From assembly GCF_947496855.1 (NCBI RefSeq), contig NZ_CANMED010000007.1, forward strand, positions 310,001 to 374,000: 64,000 nt of DNA, in the 5' to 3' direction. The position numbers and the translations under genes are program-made. Of this stretch, positions 35,743 through 47,000 are shown piece by piece. The notes under the pieces were generated by a model. That model was not told where the DNA came from. It did no database searches and saw only the letters and a program-made list of their open reading frames with translations. This stretch comes from an uncultured Aquimarina sp. (GTDB taxonomy: Bacteria; Bacteroidota; Bacteroidia; Flavobacteriales; Flavobacteriaceae). Within the stretch, counting starts at the first letter, position 1. Each line of letters opens with the position of its first letter.

Positions 35743-38700
35743 TTCAACTTAAAAATCTTAGGCATTTCGTTATTAATTAATACTAATAAATACTTTTCTC
35801 CTGATTTATTCTCCATCCAGCGCATGTTTCTTACTTCATCCTCTACTAAAAACCCAGAATATTTTTGATCTTTAAAATTTCCTTTTCCATCTCCTAACAA
35901 AATATTTCCTCGACTAGCATCTAATCTAGAAAATTGAGGTTTAAAATTATAATTATTACCTGCAACAATAAGGTCTAGGTGGCCATCCTTATTTACATCT
36001 TCGGTTTCAACATCACAGATACAGGATAATTGTGTTTCTTTTGGAAGTTCTCTTATTTGAAAAGTATTGTCACCATTATTATAAGCTACTAAATTGGCGA
36101 AATTATTTACGGTTTTAATAGTTGTATTTGCTAATACATCTTTCGAAAATAATTCATCAATAGACTTGGTTGCATACTCAGAAAACTTTAAGTTTTGCTT
36201 CTTTAGCACATTGATTTGTGCTGTTATTTCACTTTTTAAATGTATAGGAACGTCTTTTCCATCAATAGTTTGCGTCACAATTTGTTCTACTGTTCCGTTA
36301 TTATCAAAATCGTTGATATACATCTTGGAAGGAGTTTCTTTACCACATTGATAAATAGAATTTAGTCCTCTATTTCCTAAAACTAAATCTATATCTCCAT
36401 CTTTATCTAAATCAGTTGCTTCTACTGTATTAAACCAACCAGAAACCTCATCTAAATTTGTTTTAATTAAATCTAACGTATTGCCGTTGTTTATGAACAC
36501 TTTTGGAGACATCCATTCTCCTACGAGAATTAAATCCTTTTTACTATCGCCATCCATATCCTGCCAAGTAGCACTAGTGATCATTCCAATAGATTGAGCA
36601 TCTGCAGCTTTATTTGCAGTTACATCTTTAAAATTTCCTTTGCCATCATTCTCTAGAAAATAACTTTGCGGAGAAACCCCATATTTTCCTATGATACTAT
36701 GACTCCCAACAAATAAATCAATGTCGCCATCCTGATCGTAATCATATGGTGCTAATGTAGAGATGTTAGTAATTGTAGGTAAAATAATTTCTCCTCGTGA
36801 AAAATATCCTCTCCCATCATTAATATAACTTCTAACACCTGTTCTTGCTCCTTTAAAATTTCCCCCAGACCCTACTACCAAATCTAAATCCTTATCTCCA
36901 TCAATATCTTCAAAAATAGCTACGGTATCTTCAAAAAACTTTTCAGTTTCAAATTTTGATAACGTTAATCGTCCTCTTCCGTTCTGATAGTACAATTTAC
37001 TAGGTTGATCATATGCTCCTCCAACAAAGACATCATCATTACCATCTCCATTAACATCTGCAATTGCAATCGCTGGACCTTCTCTGGATTGCATTTTGTA
37101 AATCAATCCTTCGTAATCAAAATCAACATAAGGATCTTCTTTATGAGATTCTAAAGTGTTGCTAATTTCCTCAAAAAAAATATCTTGTTTCTTTTCTGGA
37201 TGTATATAATTTTTCGTTGCATTTTTCTGAGCTAATTGAACTACTGTATTAAGGGCAATATCTTTAATAGTTTCTGTCTTTCCATTAGGATAAATCACCT
37301 GTAATGAATCTACCTTCTTTGTTTTGCCCAACCCAATAGTCATTATATATTCTATAGAAGATTGGAAGCCCCTTGTTGGTATTAATTCTTGCCTTATAAT
37401 CTCGTCATTAGTATATAATTCTATGACACTACCAATCCCAAAGGTGTTTTTATCAGCTCCTTCTATTTTAATTTTTAAATAATTATTTCCTTTTTCTTCG
37501 CTATTATTTTGATAAATAGCGACTGGCATATTAAAATTATTAACCACCAGATCTAAATCTCCATCATTATCTAGATCTCCATAAGCAGATCCATTAGAAA
37601 AAGTTGGCTCACCAAACCCCCAATTATCTGTTAGGTCAGAAAAAGTAAGGTCTCCATTATTTTTAAAAGCATAATTAGATATTGGAGTAGAAGGCATTTT
37701 ATTAATAATAGAATCTATTTCTTCTTTTTTACCGGTTAATGTCATCTTCTGAATGATATCATTGGCGAAAAAATTCATGAAATCCATATCAGTCAGATCG
37801 TGATAAATTCCATTACTAACATAGATGTCGCGATAACCATCATTATCCATATCAAACAACAATGCTCCCCAACTCCAATCTGTTTTTGCTACACCACTAT
37901 AAAAAGCAATTTCTGAAAAGGTATTATTTCCATTATTAAGCTGAAGTGAATTCTGCATGTACTGATTATAAAAATCTCTATTCTTTTTTAATTGATATAC
38001 ATCATAGCTTTCGAAAGAACTGGTTTCTTTTAATCGTTGATCATTTTCTGGTAACATATCGGTTACAAAAATTTCAGGATATCCATCATTATTAATATCT
38101 GCCATATCTGCTCCCATTGAAGAAATACTAAGATGTTTGACCCAATCCTTAATTTCTTCCTTAAATGTTCCATCACCTTGGTTTATATATAGGTAATCTC
38201 TTTCGTAAAAATCATTTGACACATAAATATCTGGAAGCAAATCTTTATTAACATCTCCAATAGTGACTCCTAATCCAAAACCAATAAGGCTTCCGAAAAT
38301 TCCAGCAATTTCGCTTACATCTGTAAACACACCATCATCATTTCTAAGTAACTTATCTCCTCCTCCTTTTAAAATCTCAGGAATATTCCAATCTTCTGCT
38401 CTAAGATTACGCTTGTTTACGTATCCTAAGCTACTAACTGGTATAAAACTATTATTAAGAATATACACATCCAGATCTCCATCTTTATCATAATCAAAAA
38501 ACGCAGCGTGGGTTGTAAAACCGCTATCTGCCAGATTATAATCTGCTGCTTTTTCTGTAAAAGTTATGATTCCTGAACTTGCCGAAGGGCCATTGTTTAT
38601 AAAGAGTTCATTCTTTTGATCATCTCCTTCTACATTACCTGCATTGCAAACGTAAATATCCAATAATCCGTCTGCATTGATATCTACCATCACAACTCCG

Positions 38701-39059
38701 GTAGACCAAGAATTTTTACCTTTTGTATTGGAAGATTCTGAAATATCTTCAAACGTAAAATCCCCTTTGTTAAGATATAGTTTATTTTCTTTTCTATTAG
38801 CAGTCAAATATACATCCGGCAAACCATCATTGTTTATGTCGCCAATAGCTACTCCTCCACCATTATAAAAATTTCTATAGGTGAAAATATTGAAGTCCTT
38901 TTCGTTATCAACTTGGTTAATGAAATCAATATTTGTCTTTTCTGGAGTCAGTTTAGTAAATAATGTATCCTCTTTCTCTACTAGTTGCTTTTGTTTTTCC
39001 TCTTTTGTACAGGAAAAAAGCATTAGGGATATCAGAATACTATATAAAAATTTATTCAT
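35739..39059 (-). CDS. FG-GAP/VCBS-repeat lipoprotein with ASPIC/UnbV domain, tandem copy B
   Basis: 1106 residues with a normal lipoprotein signal (LYSILISLMLFSCTKEEK). Same architecture as its neighbours: an N-terminal repeat set (IGDINNDGLPDVYLT, VDINADGLLDIYVCN, FDYDKDGDLDVYIL, DVNKDLLPDIYVSND), GVAKTDWSWGALLFDMDNDGYRD, an ASPIC/UnbV module at about 523-590 (NTFGIGSVIELY, VIYPNGKT), then a second repeat set (DVNGDGNDDVFVGG, LDKDGDIDLVLGNRGLNS) and the tail DFDNNGTVEQIV..FSEYATKSIDELF. The start overlaps copy A by 8 bases. Closest relatives in the window are copies A and C, so tandem duplication is likely. Confidence 0.9.
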   Translation of the reverse strand: MNKFLYSILISLMLFSCTKEEKQKQLVEKEDTLFTKLTPEKTNIDFINQVDNEKDFNIFTYRNFYNGGGVAIGDINNDGLPDVYLTANRKENKLYLNKGDFTFEDISESSNTKGKNSWSTGVVMVDINADGLLDIYVCNAGNVEGDDQKNELFINNGPSASSGIITFTEKAADYNLADSGFTTHAAFFDYDKDGDLDVYILNNSFIPVSSLGYVNKRNLRAEDWNIPEILKGGGDKLLRNDDGVFTDVSEIAGIFGSLIGFGLGVTIGDVNKDLLPDIYVSNDFYERDYLYINQGDGTFKEEIKDWVKHLSISSMGADMADINNDGYPEIFVTDMLPENDQRLKETSSFESYDVYQLKKNRDFYNQYMQNSLQLNNGNNTFSEIAFYSGVAKTDWSWGALLFDMDNDGYRDIYVSNGIYHDLTDMDFMNFFANDIIQKMTLTGKKEEIDSIINKMPSTPISNYAFKNNGDLTFSDLTDNWGFGEPTFSNGSAYGDLDNDGDLDLVVNNFNMPVAIYQNNSEEKGNNYLKIKIEGADKNTFGIGSVIELYTNDEIIRQELIPTRGFQSSIEYIMTIGLGKTKKVDSLQVIYPNGKTETIKDIALNTVVQLAQKNATKNYIHPEKKQDIFFEEISNTLESHKEDPYVDFDYEGLIYKMQSREGPAIAIADVNGDGNDDVFVGGAYDQPSKLYYQNGRGRLTLSKFETEKFFEDTVAIFEDIDGDKDLDLVVGSGGNFKGARTGVRSYINDGRGYFSRGEIILPTITNISTLAPYDYDQDGDIDLFVGSHSIIGKYGVSPQSYFLENDGKGNFKDVTANKAADAQSIGMITSATWQDMDGDSKKDLILVGEWMSPKVFINNGNTLDLIKTNLDEVSGWFNTVEATDLDKDGDIDLVLGNRGLNSIYQCGKETPSKMYINDFDNNGTVEQIVTQTIDGKDVPIHLKSEITAQINVLKKQNLKFSEYATKSIDELFSKDVLANTTIKTVNNFANLVAYNNGDNTFQIRELPKETQLSCICDVETEDVNKDGHLDLIVAGNNYNFKPQFSRLDASRGNILLGDGKGNFKDQKYSGFLVEDEVRNMRWMENKSGEKYLLVLINNEMPKIFKLK

Positions 39060-42000
39060 GTTCCTTTTTTATTTTTTTAATCATCTGAATACTGCCATTA
39101 TTAATTCCAAATAGAAAATATGTTGAATCCTTTATTTTGATCATTTTAATAGATCTTACAGCCCCATTGACACTTAAACCAGAGTTTTCAAAGCTTTCAA
39201 AGCTTCCTTTTTTATCATTTAGTAACACAACCCCATACGATGCATCTAATCTACTTAATTGCGTATTGATCTCATACGTATTACCACCAAGAATTATATC
39301 AGGATATTGATCATCATTTATATCGTGAACCAATATATCATGAACAGAAGATATTTGTGCCTGCCAGGGTAAATCGTGCGGTGTAAAATTAAGATTCCCT
39401 TTATTCTCGAAATACGTAGTTTTAAGCGTAAAAACCTGTTTTTTATCTGATTGACTAATTTTTTCTTCTGAGAAATAATCTTTGAAATTGGCCTCAGAAA
39501 AGGCTTTGTATGATAAGAATTTCTTATTGAGTTGTGGTATTTGCTTGGTTAATTCATCTTTGGTTGCGATTGGTGTTTCTCTTCCTTGATAAAAATAGGT
39601 CACAATTGGATCTATTTTACCATTATCATCAAAATCATTGAGATACAACTGTATTGGCTCATTTTTCGAAGCTATCAAGCGGCTATTAAGTCCCCAATTA
39701 CCTGCAATAATATCTATGTCTCCATCTTTGTCCATATCCTGAACCACAATACAATTCCACCAACCATTTGTATTTTCTAAAGAAGGTACTGATGTTTTGT
39801 TAAAACTTCCTTCTCCATCATTCATAAGAATAGTAATTGGCATATAATGCCCAGCCACAATTAAATCCTGATACCCATCACTATTAACATCTATAAATTT
39901 ACCATCATATACTTGTCCAATAGTATATAAATCTGGAGCTATTTCCGAGGTCATCTCCTTAAAACTACCATCTCCATTATTAACAAAAAGATAATTTTTT
40001 GGTGATTCTCCATATGATCCTGGAACACTATTACTCCCTATAAAAACATCTTCATAGCCATCTTGATCAATATCCGAAGATATCACAACAGAAGCGTTCA
40101 TTTTAATACTAGGAAAAGCATTTAGACTTATTTTAAACTTTCCGTTCTCATTAATTAAAAGCGTTGGACTCGTCTCATACCCTGAATATTTTTCATTACC
40201 CCCATAAATTGTAATAAGATCTAAATCACCATCTGAGTCAGCATCAAAAAAACATTGATCAATATCTTCATATTTTTTTTCTAAATCCAGATCCGGCTGT
40301 TCTATTTTATTAAATTTTCCAGAGACTTCCTGCAAAAACAGCCTTCCTGCTCTAAATCTTCCTCCAGGAACAAAAACATCTTCTAATCCATCTTTATTTA
40401 CATCCTTTACAGATATATGAGGTCCTTCATTAGAAACTGCATATGGTGCTAAAGGTTCTACACTAAAATCTTTAGTTTCATAATCCTGATGTTTATAATT
40501 TATGTGCAACGAATCATTCTTTAAAATGTGTGGAGCTTTTTCAGGATTAATTGACGAAACAGCTACACCTTCCTTAGTTAAGGTAATTTTAGTATTTACT
40601 TTTAGATTTTTATATATCGATTGATCTCCTTCTGGCCATTGAATACGGATGGAATCTATTCTTGAACTATTACCAAGTCCGAAATGTAATATTGACGAAA
40701 CAGATGATAAATATCCTCTGGTTGAATATACTTCTGAAGTCTGCAATCCATATTCGGTAAAAATGGTTGCTTTAGCTCCTATAGCATCCAAATTTTGAGC
40801 TATTCCTTTTAGTTTTATTTTGATATAATTATTATGCTCTAAAGTATCTACTTGATTTTTATATAAAAAAGCTTTCTCGTTAATATTATTAGTTACAATG
40901 TCTAAATCTCCATCATTATCTAAATCCGTATAAACTGCACCATTACTATAAGATGGTGGATTCTCTGACCAGGTATCAGAAACATCCTCAAAAGTTAAAT
41001 CTCCTTTATTACGATAGAAATAATTCGCAGTTTTTTTATCTGGCAATTCCTTAATCAAAGCCAAATCTTCTTTAGTCATTCCTTCATTAATACGTTTTTG
41101 GATATTATCATTAGCAATAAAGCTAATAAAATCCATATCGTTAGTTGCTCCTTTTATTCCGTTAGAAATAAAAACATCTTTAAAACCGTCATTATCATAA
41201 TCTGCTATTAAAGGTGACCAACTCCATTCTGTTGCTGCTATCCCAGAAAAAAACGCTATCTCACTAAAATTCTCATTACCTCTATTTAATTGTAATGCAT
41301 TTTGCATATACTGAGGTTGATATCCATTTTTAAGATATTGATTATAGATAGTGAACCCATATTCAGTTCCGGAAGATTTATAGGTTGTTAAATCTTCTGG
41401 CAACATATCCAATGATAAAATATCCGAAAACCCATCATTGTTTATATCTGCAATATCAGTACCCATCGAAAAATGAGATGTATGCTGTATTTTTTTTAAA
41501 TCTGAAGAAATTACTTCTTTAAAAGTCCCATCTTTTTGATTAATATATAAATAATCATTTTCAAAAAAATCATTCCCAATATAAATATCTGGATATCCAT
41601 CATTATTAACATCACTAGTTGTAATACCTAATCCATACCCTATTGGCCCCTGAAAAACACCTGTTTCTTTAGTAACATCTATATATTTATTGTTGTCATT
41701 TCGATATAATCGATCTCCAGACAAAGAATCTATTTGTTTTCGTTTAGCCCCTCTTCCATAGGTACGATTAGGGTGTACAGAATGATTTAAAAGATACATA
41801 TCCAGATCTCCATCCAGATCGTAATCAAAAAAACTAGCCTGAGTAGAAAAGCTTGATATATCAAGATTATAATTAGACGCTTCTTCTTTAAAAATGGGAT
41901 TTCCATCGGCATCTAACCCTTGATTCACAAACAGCTTATTTTTCCCTTTTATGTCTCTATAATTTCCAACTTTACATAAATATATATCAGACAATCCATC

Positions 42001-42372
42001 ATTATTGATATCGACTATAGTGACACCTGTGGACCAGCCTTCTTTATCTTTTAAAAGATCAGAAGTAACTTCTTTGAATTGAAAATCTTTTTGATTAATG
42101 TATAACCTATTTTGATTTTGATTAGCTACAAAATATAAATCTTCCCAGCCATCATTATTAAAATCTCCTACACCAACTCCTGCTCCATTATAATAATAGA
42201 GATATGTCAGTATATTGAGTTCTGGGGTATCTTCTAGTTTATTGTTAAAAGAAATTCCTGTCTCTTTTTCTGATAAGAGTTCAAAAAAGTGATTCTCTTT
42301 ATTGTTTTTACAGGAGATTAAGATAATTGTGAATAGTACACTTAAACGAATATTTGTAAAGAATTTTGTCAA
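39052..42372 (-). CDS. FG-GAP/VCBS-repeat lipoprotein with ASPIC/UnbV domain, tandem copy A
   Basis: 1106 residues with a lipoprotein signal (LSVLFTIILISCKNNKEN). Repeats with DxNxDGxxD loops: VGDFNNDGWEDLYFVAN, VDINNDGLSDIYLC, FDYDLDGDLDMYLL, SDVNNDGYPDIYIGND. The AATEWSWSPLIADYDNDGFKDVFISNG block is shared with the locus 1 protein. An ASPIC/UnbV module lies at about 512-580 (AIGAKATIFTE, IRIQWPEGD), followed by a second repeat set with GNWGLNSRL and LNDFDDNGKIDPIVTY. It is the first of three consecutive paralogues and is separated from susD by a perfect 15-bp hairpin. Confidence 0.9.
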   Translation of the reverse strand: MTKFFTNIRLSVLFTIILISCKNNKENHFFELLSEKETGISFNNKLEDTPELNILTYLYYYNGAGVGVGDFNNDGWEDLYFVANQNQNRLYINQKDFQFKEVTSDLLKDKEGWSTGVTIVDINNDGLSDIYLCKVGNYRDIKGKNKLFVNQGLDADGNPIFKEEASNYNLDISSFSTQASFFDYDLDGDLDMYLLNHSVHPNRTYGRGAKRKQIDSLSGDRLYRNDNNKYIDVTKETGVFQGPIGYGLGITTSDVNNDGYPDIYIGNDFFENDYLYINQKDGTFKEVISSDLKKIQHTSHFSMGTDIADINNDGFSDILSLDMLPEDLTTYKSSGTEYGFTIYNQYLKNGYQPQYMQNALQLNRGNENFSEIAFFSGIAATEWSWSPLIADYDNDGFKDVFISNGIKGATNDMDFISFIANDNIQKRINEGMTKEDLALIKELPDKKTANYFYRNKGDLTFEDVSDTWSENPPSYSNGAVYTDLDNDGDLDIVTNNINEKAFLYKNQVDTLEHNNYIKIKLKGIAQNLDAIGAKATIFTEYGLQTSEVYSTRGYLSSVSSILHFGLGNSSRIDSIRIQWPEGDQSIYKNLKVNTKITLTKEGVAVSSINPEKAPHILKNDSLHINYKHQDYETKDFSVEPLAPYAVSNEGPHISVKDVNKDGLEDVFVPGGRFRAGRLFLQEVSGKFNKIEQPDLDLEKKYEDIDQCFFDADSDGDLDLITIYGGNEKYSGYETSPTLLINENGKFKISLNAFPSIKMNASVVISSDIDQDGYEDVFIGSNSVPGSYGESPKNYLFVNNGDGSFKEMTSEIAPDLYTIGQVYDGKFIDVNSDGYQDLIVAGHYMPITILMNDGEGSFNKTSVPSLENTNGWWNCIVVQDMDKDGDIDIIAGNWGLNSRLIASKNEPIQLYLNDFDDNGKIDPIVTYFYQGRETPIATKDELTKQIPQLNKKFLSYKAFSEANFKDYFSEEKISQSDKKQVFTLKTTYFENKGNLNFTPHDLPWQAQISSVHDILVHDINDDQYPDIILGGNTYEINTQLSRLDASYGVVLLNDKKGSFESFENSGLSVNGAVRSIKMIKIKDSTYFLFGINNGSIQMIKKIKKEHE

Positions 42373-42395
42373 TTATAAGTTTTAATATATTAATT

Positions 42396-42428
42396 AACAG
42401 AGCCCTTCAAGTATTGAAGGGCTCTGTT
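42396..42428 (-). terminator. Strong hairpin between susD and FG-GAP copy A (locus 2)
   Basis: AACAGAGCCCTTCAA and TTGAAGGGCTCTGTT pair perfectly over 15 bp around a 3-base loop. On the minus strand it is followed by an AT-rich stretch without a clean T tract, so it may act as a partial terminator or as an mRNA 3'-end stabiliser for the susCD part. Confidence 0.65.
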
Positions 42429-42454
42429 CTAACAAATCTTAGCAATTTAATATG

Positions 42455-43996
42455 TTAGTAACCAGGATTTTGTATCAAATTAGGATTAGAAATAATAGCC
42501 GTTGCCGGTATTGGAAACAGAGCTCTAAAAGATTCTGTATTACTCTTAAGACCCCAAGCTTCATCAAATTTTCCAAAACGAATTTGATCATTACGTCTCC
42601 AGAATTCTTTATACAATTCTCTTCCTCTTTCATCTAGGATATCTTGTTCTGTCAATGCTGTAAAAGGAGTAGCATTTCTAATTGTTCTCAGTTCATTAAT
42701 CATAGCTAAAGGATCCTCTCCAGAGGTACCTCCTCTAAAAATTGCTTCCGCTTTCATTAAATGAGCATCTGCATATCTAAATACAATCTCGTGCTCTGTA
42801 AATGCTCCGTTCTCTGGGTGATATTTTATAGTACGAATACCATTATTTTCATCATTCCCTACAATTCCAGCAAATTCTCTAGTAAATACAAGCGGGTTAC
42901 CTGGCCTGTCTTTAAGAGCAACTCCATTCGAATCATATTGTTGACCTACTAAGAATCCAAAACCAATACCTAGATTAGAACCATCTGTTGGTACAAATCC
43001 TCTTCGCTCTTCTTGTCCACTTCCAGGAACATTGGTATTAGGGTCTCCTTCGAAAAGGTCATAAAACTCAGCCAATGTAGACCAACCGTTCCAACCTCCA
43101 CCTGCTTGATCCGGTGCGTTCTGATTGTAGTGTAATCCATTCCACATTCTATTACCAACACCTGTTCTCACGAACATAATAGTCTCTGTATCCGCATCTG
43201 GCTTAAAAATATCAAAATAACCAGCTTGCAATGCAAAGCCATCGGCTATAATTGCATCTACAGCATTTACAACTCTAGTCATATCCTCTGTACTTACAAC
43301 TCCAGTACCATTATAAATATGCGCATTTAAAAGAACTTTTGCTAATAAATAATTACCCGCTGCTCTAGAAGCCAATCTTGAGGCGTCAATATCCTGATTA
43401 ACGGGTAAATTAGGTATTGCTTCTGTTAGATCATTAATTACAAAATCTAAAGCTTCTGATCTTGTAAAAACGCTAGGATCGACATCAGAACCATCACTTG
43501 GGCCTCTAAAAGGAACTTGTCCAAACATATCCATTACCCAAAACATATTAAATGCTCTTAAGAATCTAGCTTGCGCTTCTTCTTCTGGTGAAGAGTTACT
43601 TAATGGATCTATAATTGCCGTAGTATTAAAGACATTAGCATTAAGATTATTCCAAGTATTTAATACAAATGCATTTAGGGTTCCCCAATTATGTTCATGT
43701 AATACTCTCCATTGTCCATTATCAGACCAATCGGTTCCTCTTGTCGGCACCAATAACTCATCTGAAGTTACTTCATTTAAAGCGTATAAATCTGCCTGAT
43801 TTCCAATTTGTCCACTTAAGGCTCCTATTACTTGATTTAAAGACCCTTCTACATCAGCTACACCCACAAACTCCCCTGTCTGATTGGGAATTATTGAATC
43901 CGTAGGTTCAATTTCTAAATCAGTACAGGAAATCATTAGCATAACTAATAAAAAACCTAATAATCTGATTCCTAATTTTCTTTCTTTCACTTTCAT
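42455..43996 (-). CDS. SusD/RagB-family nutrient-binding lipoprotein (locus 2)
   Basis: 513 residues. Lipoprotein signal LGFLLVMLMISCTDLEIEPTDS (Cys near 24). SusD features: the early helix QARFLRAFNMFWVMDMFGQVPF, SRLASRAAGNYLLAKVLLNAHIYNG, the C-terminal FRYADAHLMKAEAIFRGG, DERGRELYKEFWRRNDQIRFGKF, and ALFPIPATAIISNPNLIQNPGY. It is the lid and ligand binder for the SusC encoded 10 bases upstream. It differs clearly from the locus 1 SusD, so another ligand is expected. Confidence 0.97.
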   Translation of the reverse strand: MKVKERKLGIRLLGFLLVMLMISCTDLEIEPTDSIIPNQTGEFVGVADVEGSLNQVIGALSGQIGNQADLYALNEVTSDELLVPTRGTDWSDNGQWRVLHEHNWGTLNAFVLNTWNNLNANVFNTTAIIDPLSNSSPEEEAQARFLRAFNMFWVMDMFGQVPFRGPSDGSDVDPSVFTRSEALDFVINDLTEAIPNLPVNQDIDASRLASRAAGNYLLAKVLLNAHIYNGTGVVSTEDMTRVVNAVDAIIADGFALQAGYFDIFKPDADTETIMFVRTGVGNRMWNGLHYNQNAPDQAGGGWNGWSTLAEFYDLFEGDPNTNVPGSGQEERRGFVPTDGSNLGIGFGFLVGQQYDSNGVALKDRPGNPLVFTREFAGIVGNDENNGIRTIKYHPENGAFTEHEIVFRYADAHLMKAEAIFRGGTSGEDPLAMINELRTIRNATPFTALTEQDILDERGRELYKEFWRRNDQIRFGKFDEAWGLKSNTESFRALFPIPATAIISNPNLIQNPGY

Positions 43997-44006
43997 AATC
44001 TATTTT

Positions 44007-47000
44007 TTAAAATGTTACATTAAAACCAAAATTATATACTCTAGGTCTTGGAAATGATGTGTAATCAATTCCTGCAGTAGGAATTCCATTTACAGATGCA
44101 TCGACACTAACTTCCGGATCTAATCCACTATAATCTGTAATAACAAATAAATTCTGACCACTTACAAATAAACGAAGACTTTTAAAAAGTCCATCTCCTG
44201 ATAATGGCCAATTATATCCGATACTAGCATTTTGTAAACGCAAGAAATCTCCTTTTTCTAAGAATTGAGTAGAAGGCTCTGGAGCATTAGATCTGTCTTC
44301 ACCATTTGTGATAACATCCACAGTAACATTACGTCCAGCCCCTATGGAACCTGCAGTAAACAGTGCATTTTGTGTAGCATTATATATATAATGCCCAAGC
44401 TGACCAGCAAAAAAGACGGAAGCGTCAAAGTTTTTATAGCTAAAAGAAGTAGAAATACCAACATTATAATCTGGTAAAGCACTTTTTCCAACAAAACTTC
44501 TATTATCTACTCCATTTGGAAAAATTGATTGTCCATTAGCATCAAATCCACCAAACTCCCTTAAGAAAAAAGAAAATAATGGTTGATCAGAAGCTAAAAG
44601 TTGAACATCAGTACCTGTAAGTCCTTGTCCATTCAATCGCCCTGTGGGTATTTGTCCATTAAAATCCTGAACTTCATTCTTATTATAAGCAATATTAAAA
44701 CCAAAATCCCAACTAAGATCTTCTTGTTCTATAATGGCATAATTAATAGAAAACTCAACTCCTTGGTTAATTACATTGGCATCTATGTTTCTAAAGCTAA
44801 ATGCTTGAGGACTTGGCTGAGCTGTTTGAGCGTTTAAAAGTAAGTCTTCTGTATTTTTATGATATACATCAACAGTACCTGTTAATCGATCACCAAAAAA
44901 CCCAAAATCAATCCCTATATTTGTTTGTGTTGTTTCTTCCCACCTTAGATCATCTTCCTGAAAAGAAACTCTATTTAATCCTGGAGGAGTAATATCACCA
45001 CTTGGTGAAATTGCTGGATTTGCAATTGTTGGAGAAGAAAATCTTTCTCTAATTGTAAAGTTACCGAAACCTAGCCCGTCCTGGTTTCCTGTAATACCGT
45101 ATCCTACTCTTAATTTTAGTGTAGAAAATGATTCTCCTATAAAATCTTCTTGATCCAATTTCCAGGCAAATGCGGCAGAAGGAAAATATCCATATTTATT
45201 ATTTGGTCCAAAACGTGAAGATCCATCTGCACGAACAGTAGCTGTTAGGATATATTTATCTGCTATTGTATAAGTTCCTCTAACAAAGAATGATTGTAAC
45301 TCATCTGTAAAATCAAAAGTATCTCCAAAAACTGATGTTGGAGCTACATTAGGAACATTATTTAATACCTCTGCAGAAACTACATCAGGAAATAATCTAT
45401 TAACAAAAGATCCATTTGGTGCTACACCATACTGCTGAAAAGATCCTACTATAGAGTTTTCAATTATATCTGCAGCATCTTCTAATTGCTCACCTATTTC
45501 ATCTAGATTAGAACTACTAAAACCAAATCCTTGCACATTTCTGCCACTTCTGGCAAAATCCTGATAAGAAAAACCTCCTAATAATTCCAAGTTAGAATTA
45601 CCAATTTCTGTTGTGTAATTTAAAGTAGCCTCTAACAATCTATTTTGTACATCAACGTCACTAACAGTTGCTCTACCATTTCCTGATGTTGCTCCATTGG
45701 TTATATTCCTAACATTTCGTGATATTACTCCTATTGCAGTAGATTCAGAATCATCATATCCAACACTAACCTTAGCATTTAATCCTTTAATAATTTCATA
45801 ATCAGCAGAAAAATTTAGTAAATATCTATTCGTACTAGTTTCGTTTTGTGTAGTAGCCAGCAAATTAAGAGGATTGATCAAAGTCCCCCCTGCATTAAAT
45901 GCTGTGCTTGCAGGCCAGGTTGGGTTTGCACTATAAGCTGCTCCTAATAAATCTCCTTGAAAACCTGCATTATTACTAATTGGTGGAGCTTCATCATTTA
46001 CTCTTGATAATGTACCTTGTAGATTTAATTTCAATTTATCATTAAAAAAACGATGAGTTGCATTAATTCTTCCTGTAATTCTTTCTAAAGAACTTTTCTT
46101 AATTATTCCAACCTGATTTCCATACCCAAAAGAAGCTCTTACATTTCCTCCAGTATAATTATGGGAATATGACAAACTATTTATTGTAGATTCAGCTTGT
46201 CTGGTTATCTCATCCTGCCAATCAGTACTAGCACCAAAATCCAAGTCAGAAGGAGTATTTCCGATATCTTCACTTACACGTAAAAATTCCTCCCTATTTA
46301 ATAAATCAAAATTCTTTCTTGCCTTTGCAACACTTAAAGTTGAAGAAAACTCAAAAACTCCTTTAGGCGCTCCTCTACCTGCTTTAGTCGTAATAATAAC
46401 TACTCCATTCGCACCTCTAGATCCGTATATTGCAGTAGCAGAAGCATCTTTAAGAATACTCATGCTTTCTATATCATTGGGGTTAATGAAATTTAATGGA
46501 TTTCTAGCTGAACTCGTTCCAAAACCTAAATCACTACCAACTGCTGAAGTATCATCTCCTGCTAACGGCACACCATCTATTACAAATAATGGATTGTTAT
46601 TAGATCGAACTGATGTTGTTCCTCTAATTCTAAGTGATACTCCTGCTCCTGGCTCTCCACTCGCTTGTGTAATCTGTACCCCTGCTGTTTTACCCTGAAT
46701 TAATTGTTCTGGAGAAACAATAGCTCCTTGATTAAAATCTTTAGAACTAACCACTGCAACAGCTCCTGTTGCGTCTTTAATAGATTGTGTTCCATATCCA
46801 ATTACTACTACTGTTTCCAATTGAGCAGCATCTTCTGTTAGGGTAACACTAATTACTGTTTTACCTTTAACTTCTATTGCTTTAGTTTGGAATCCGACAT
46901 AACTAAAAATTAAAGTAGCATCTTCTGCTACATTGTTTAGCGAATAGTTTCCATCGAAATCAGAAATTGCCCCATTTGTTGTACCTCTTACTAGCACATT

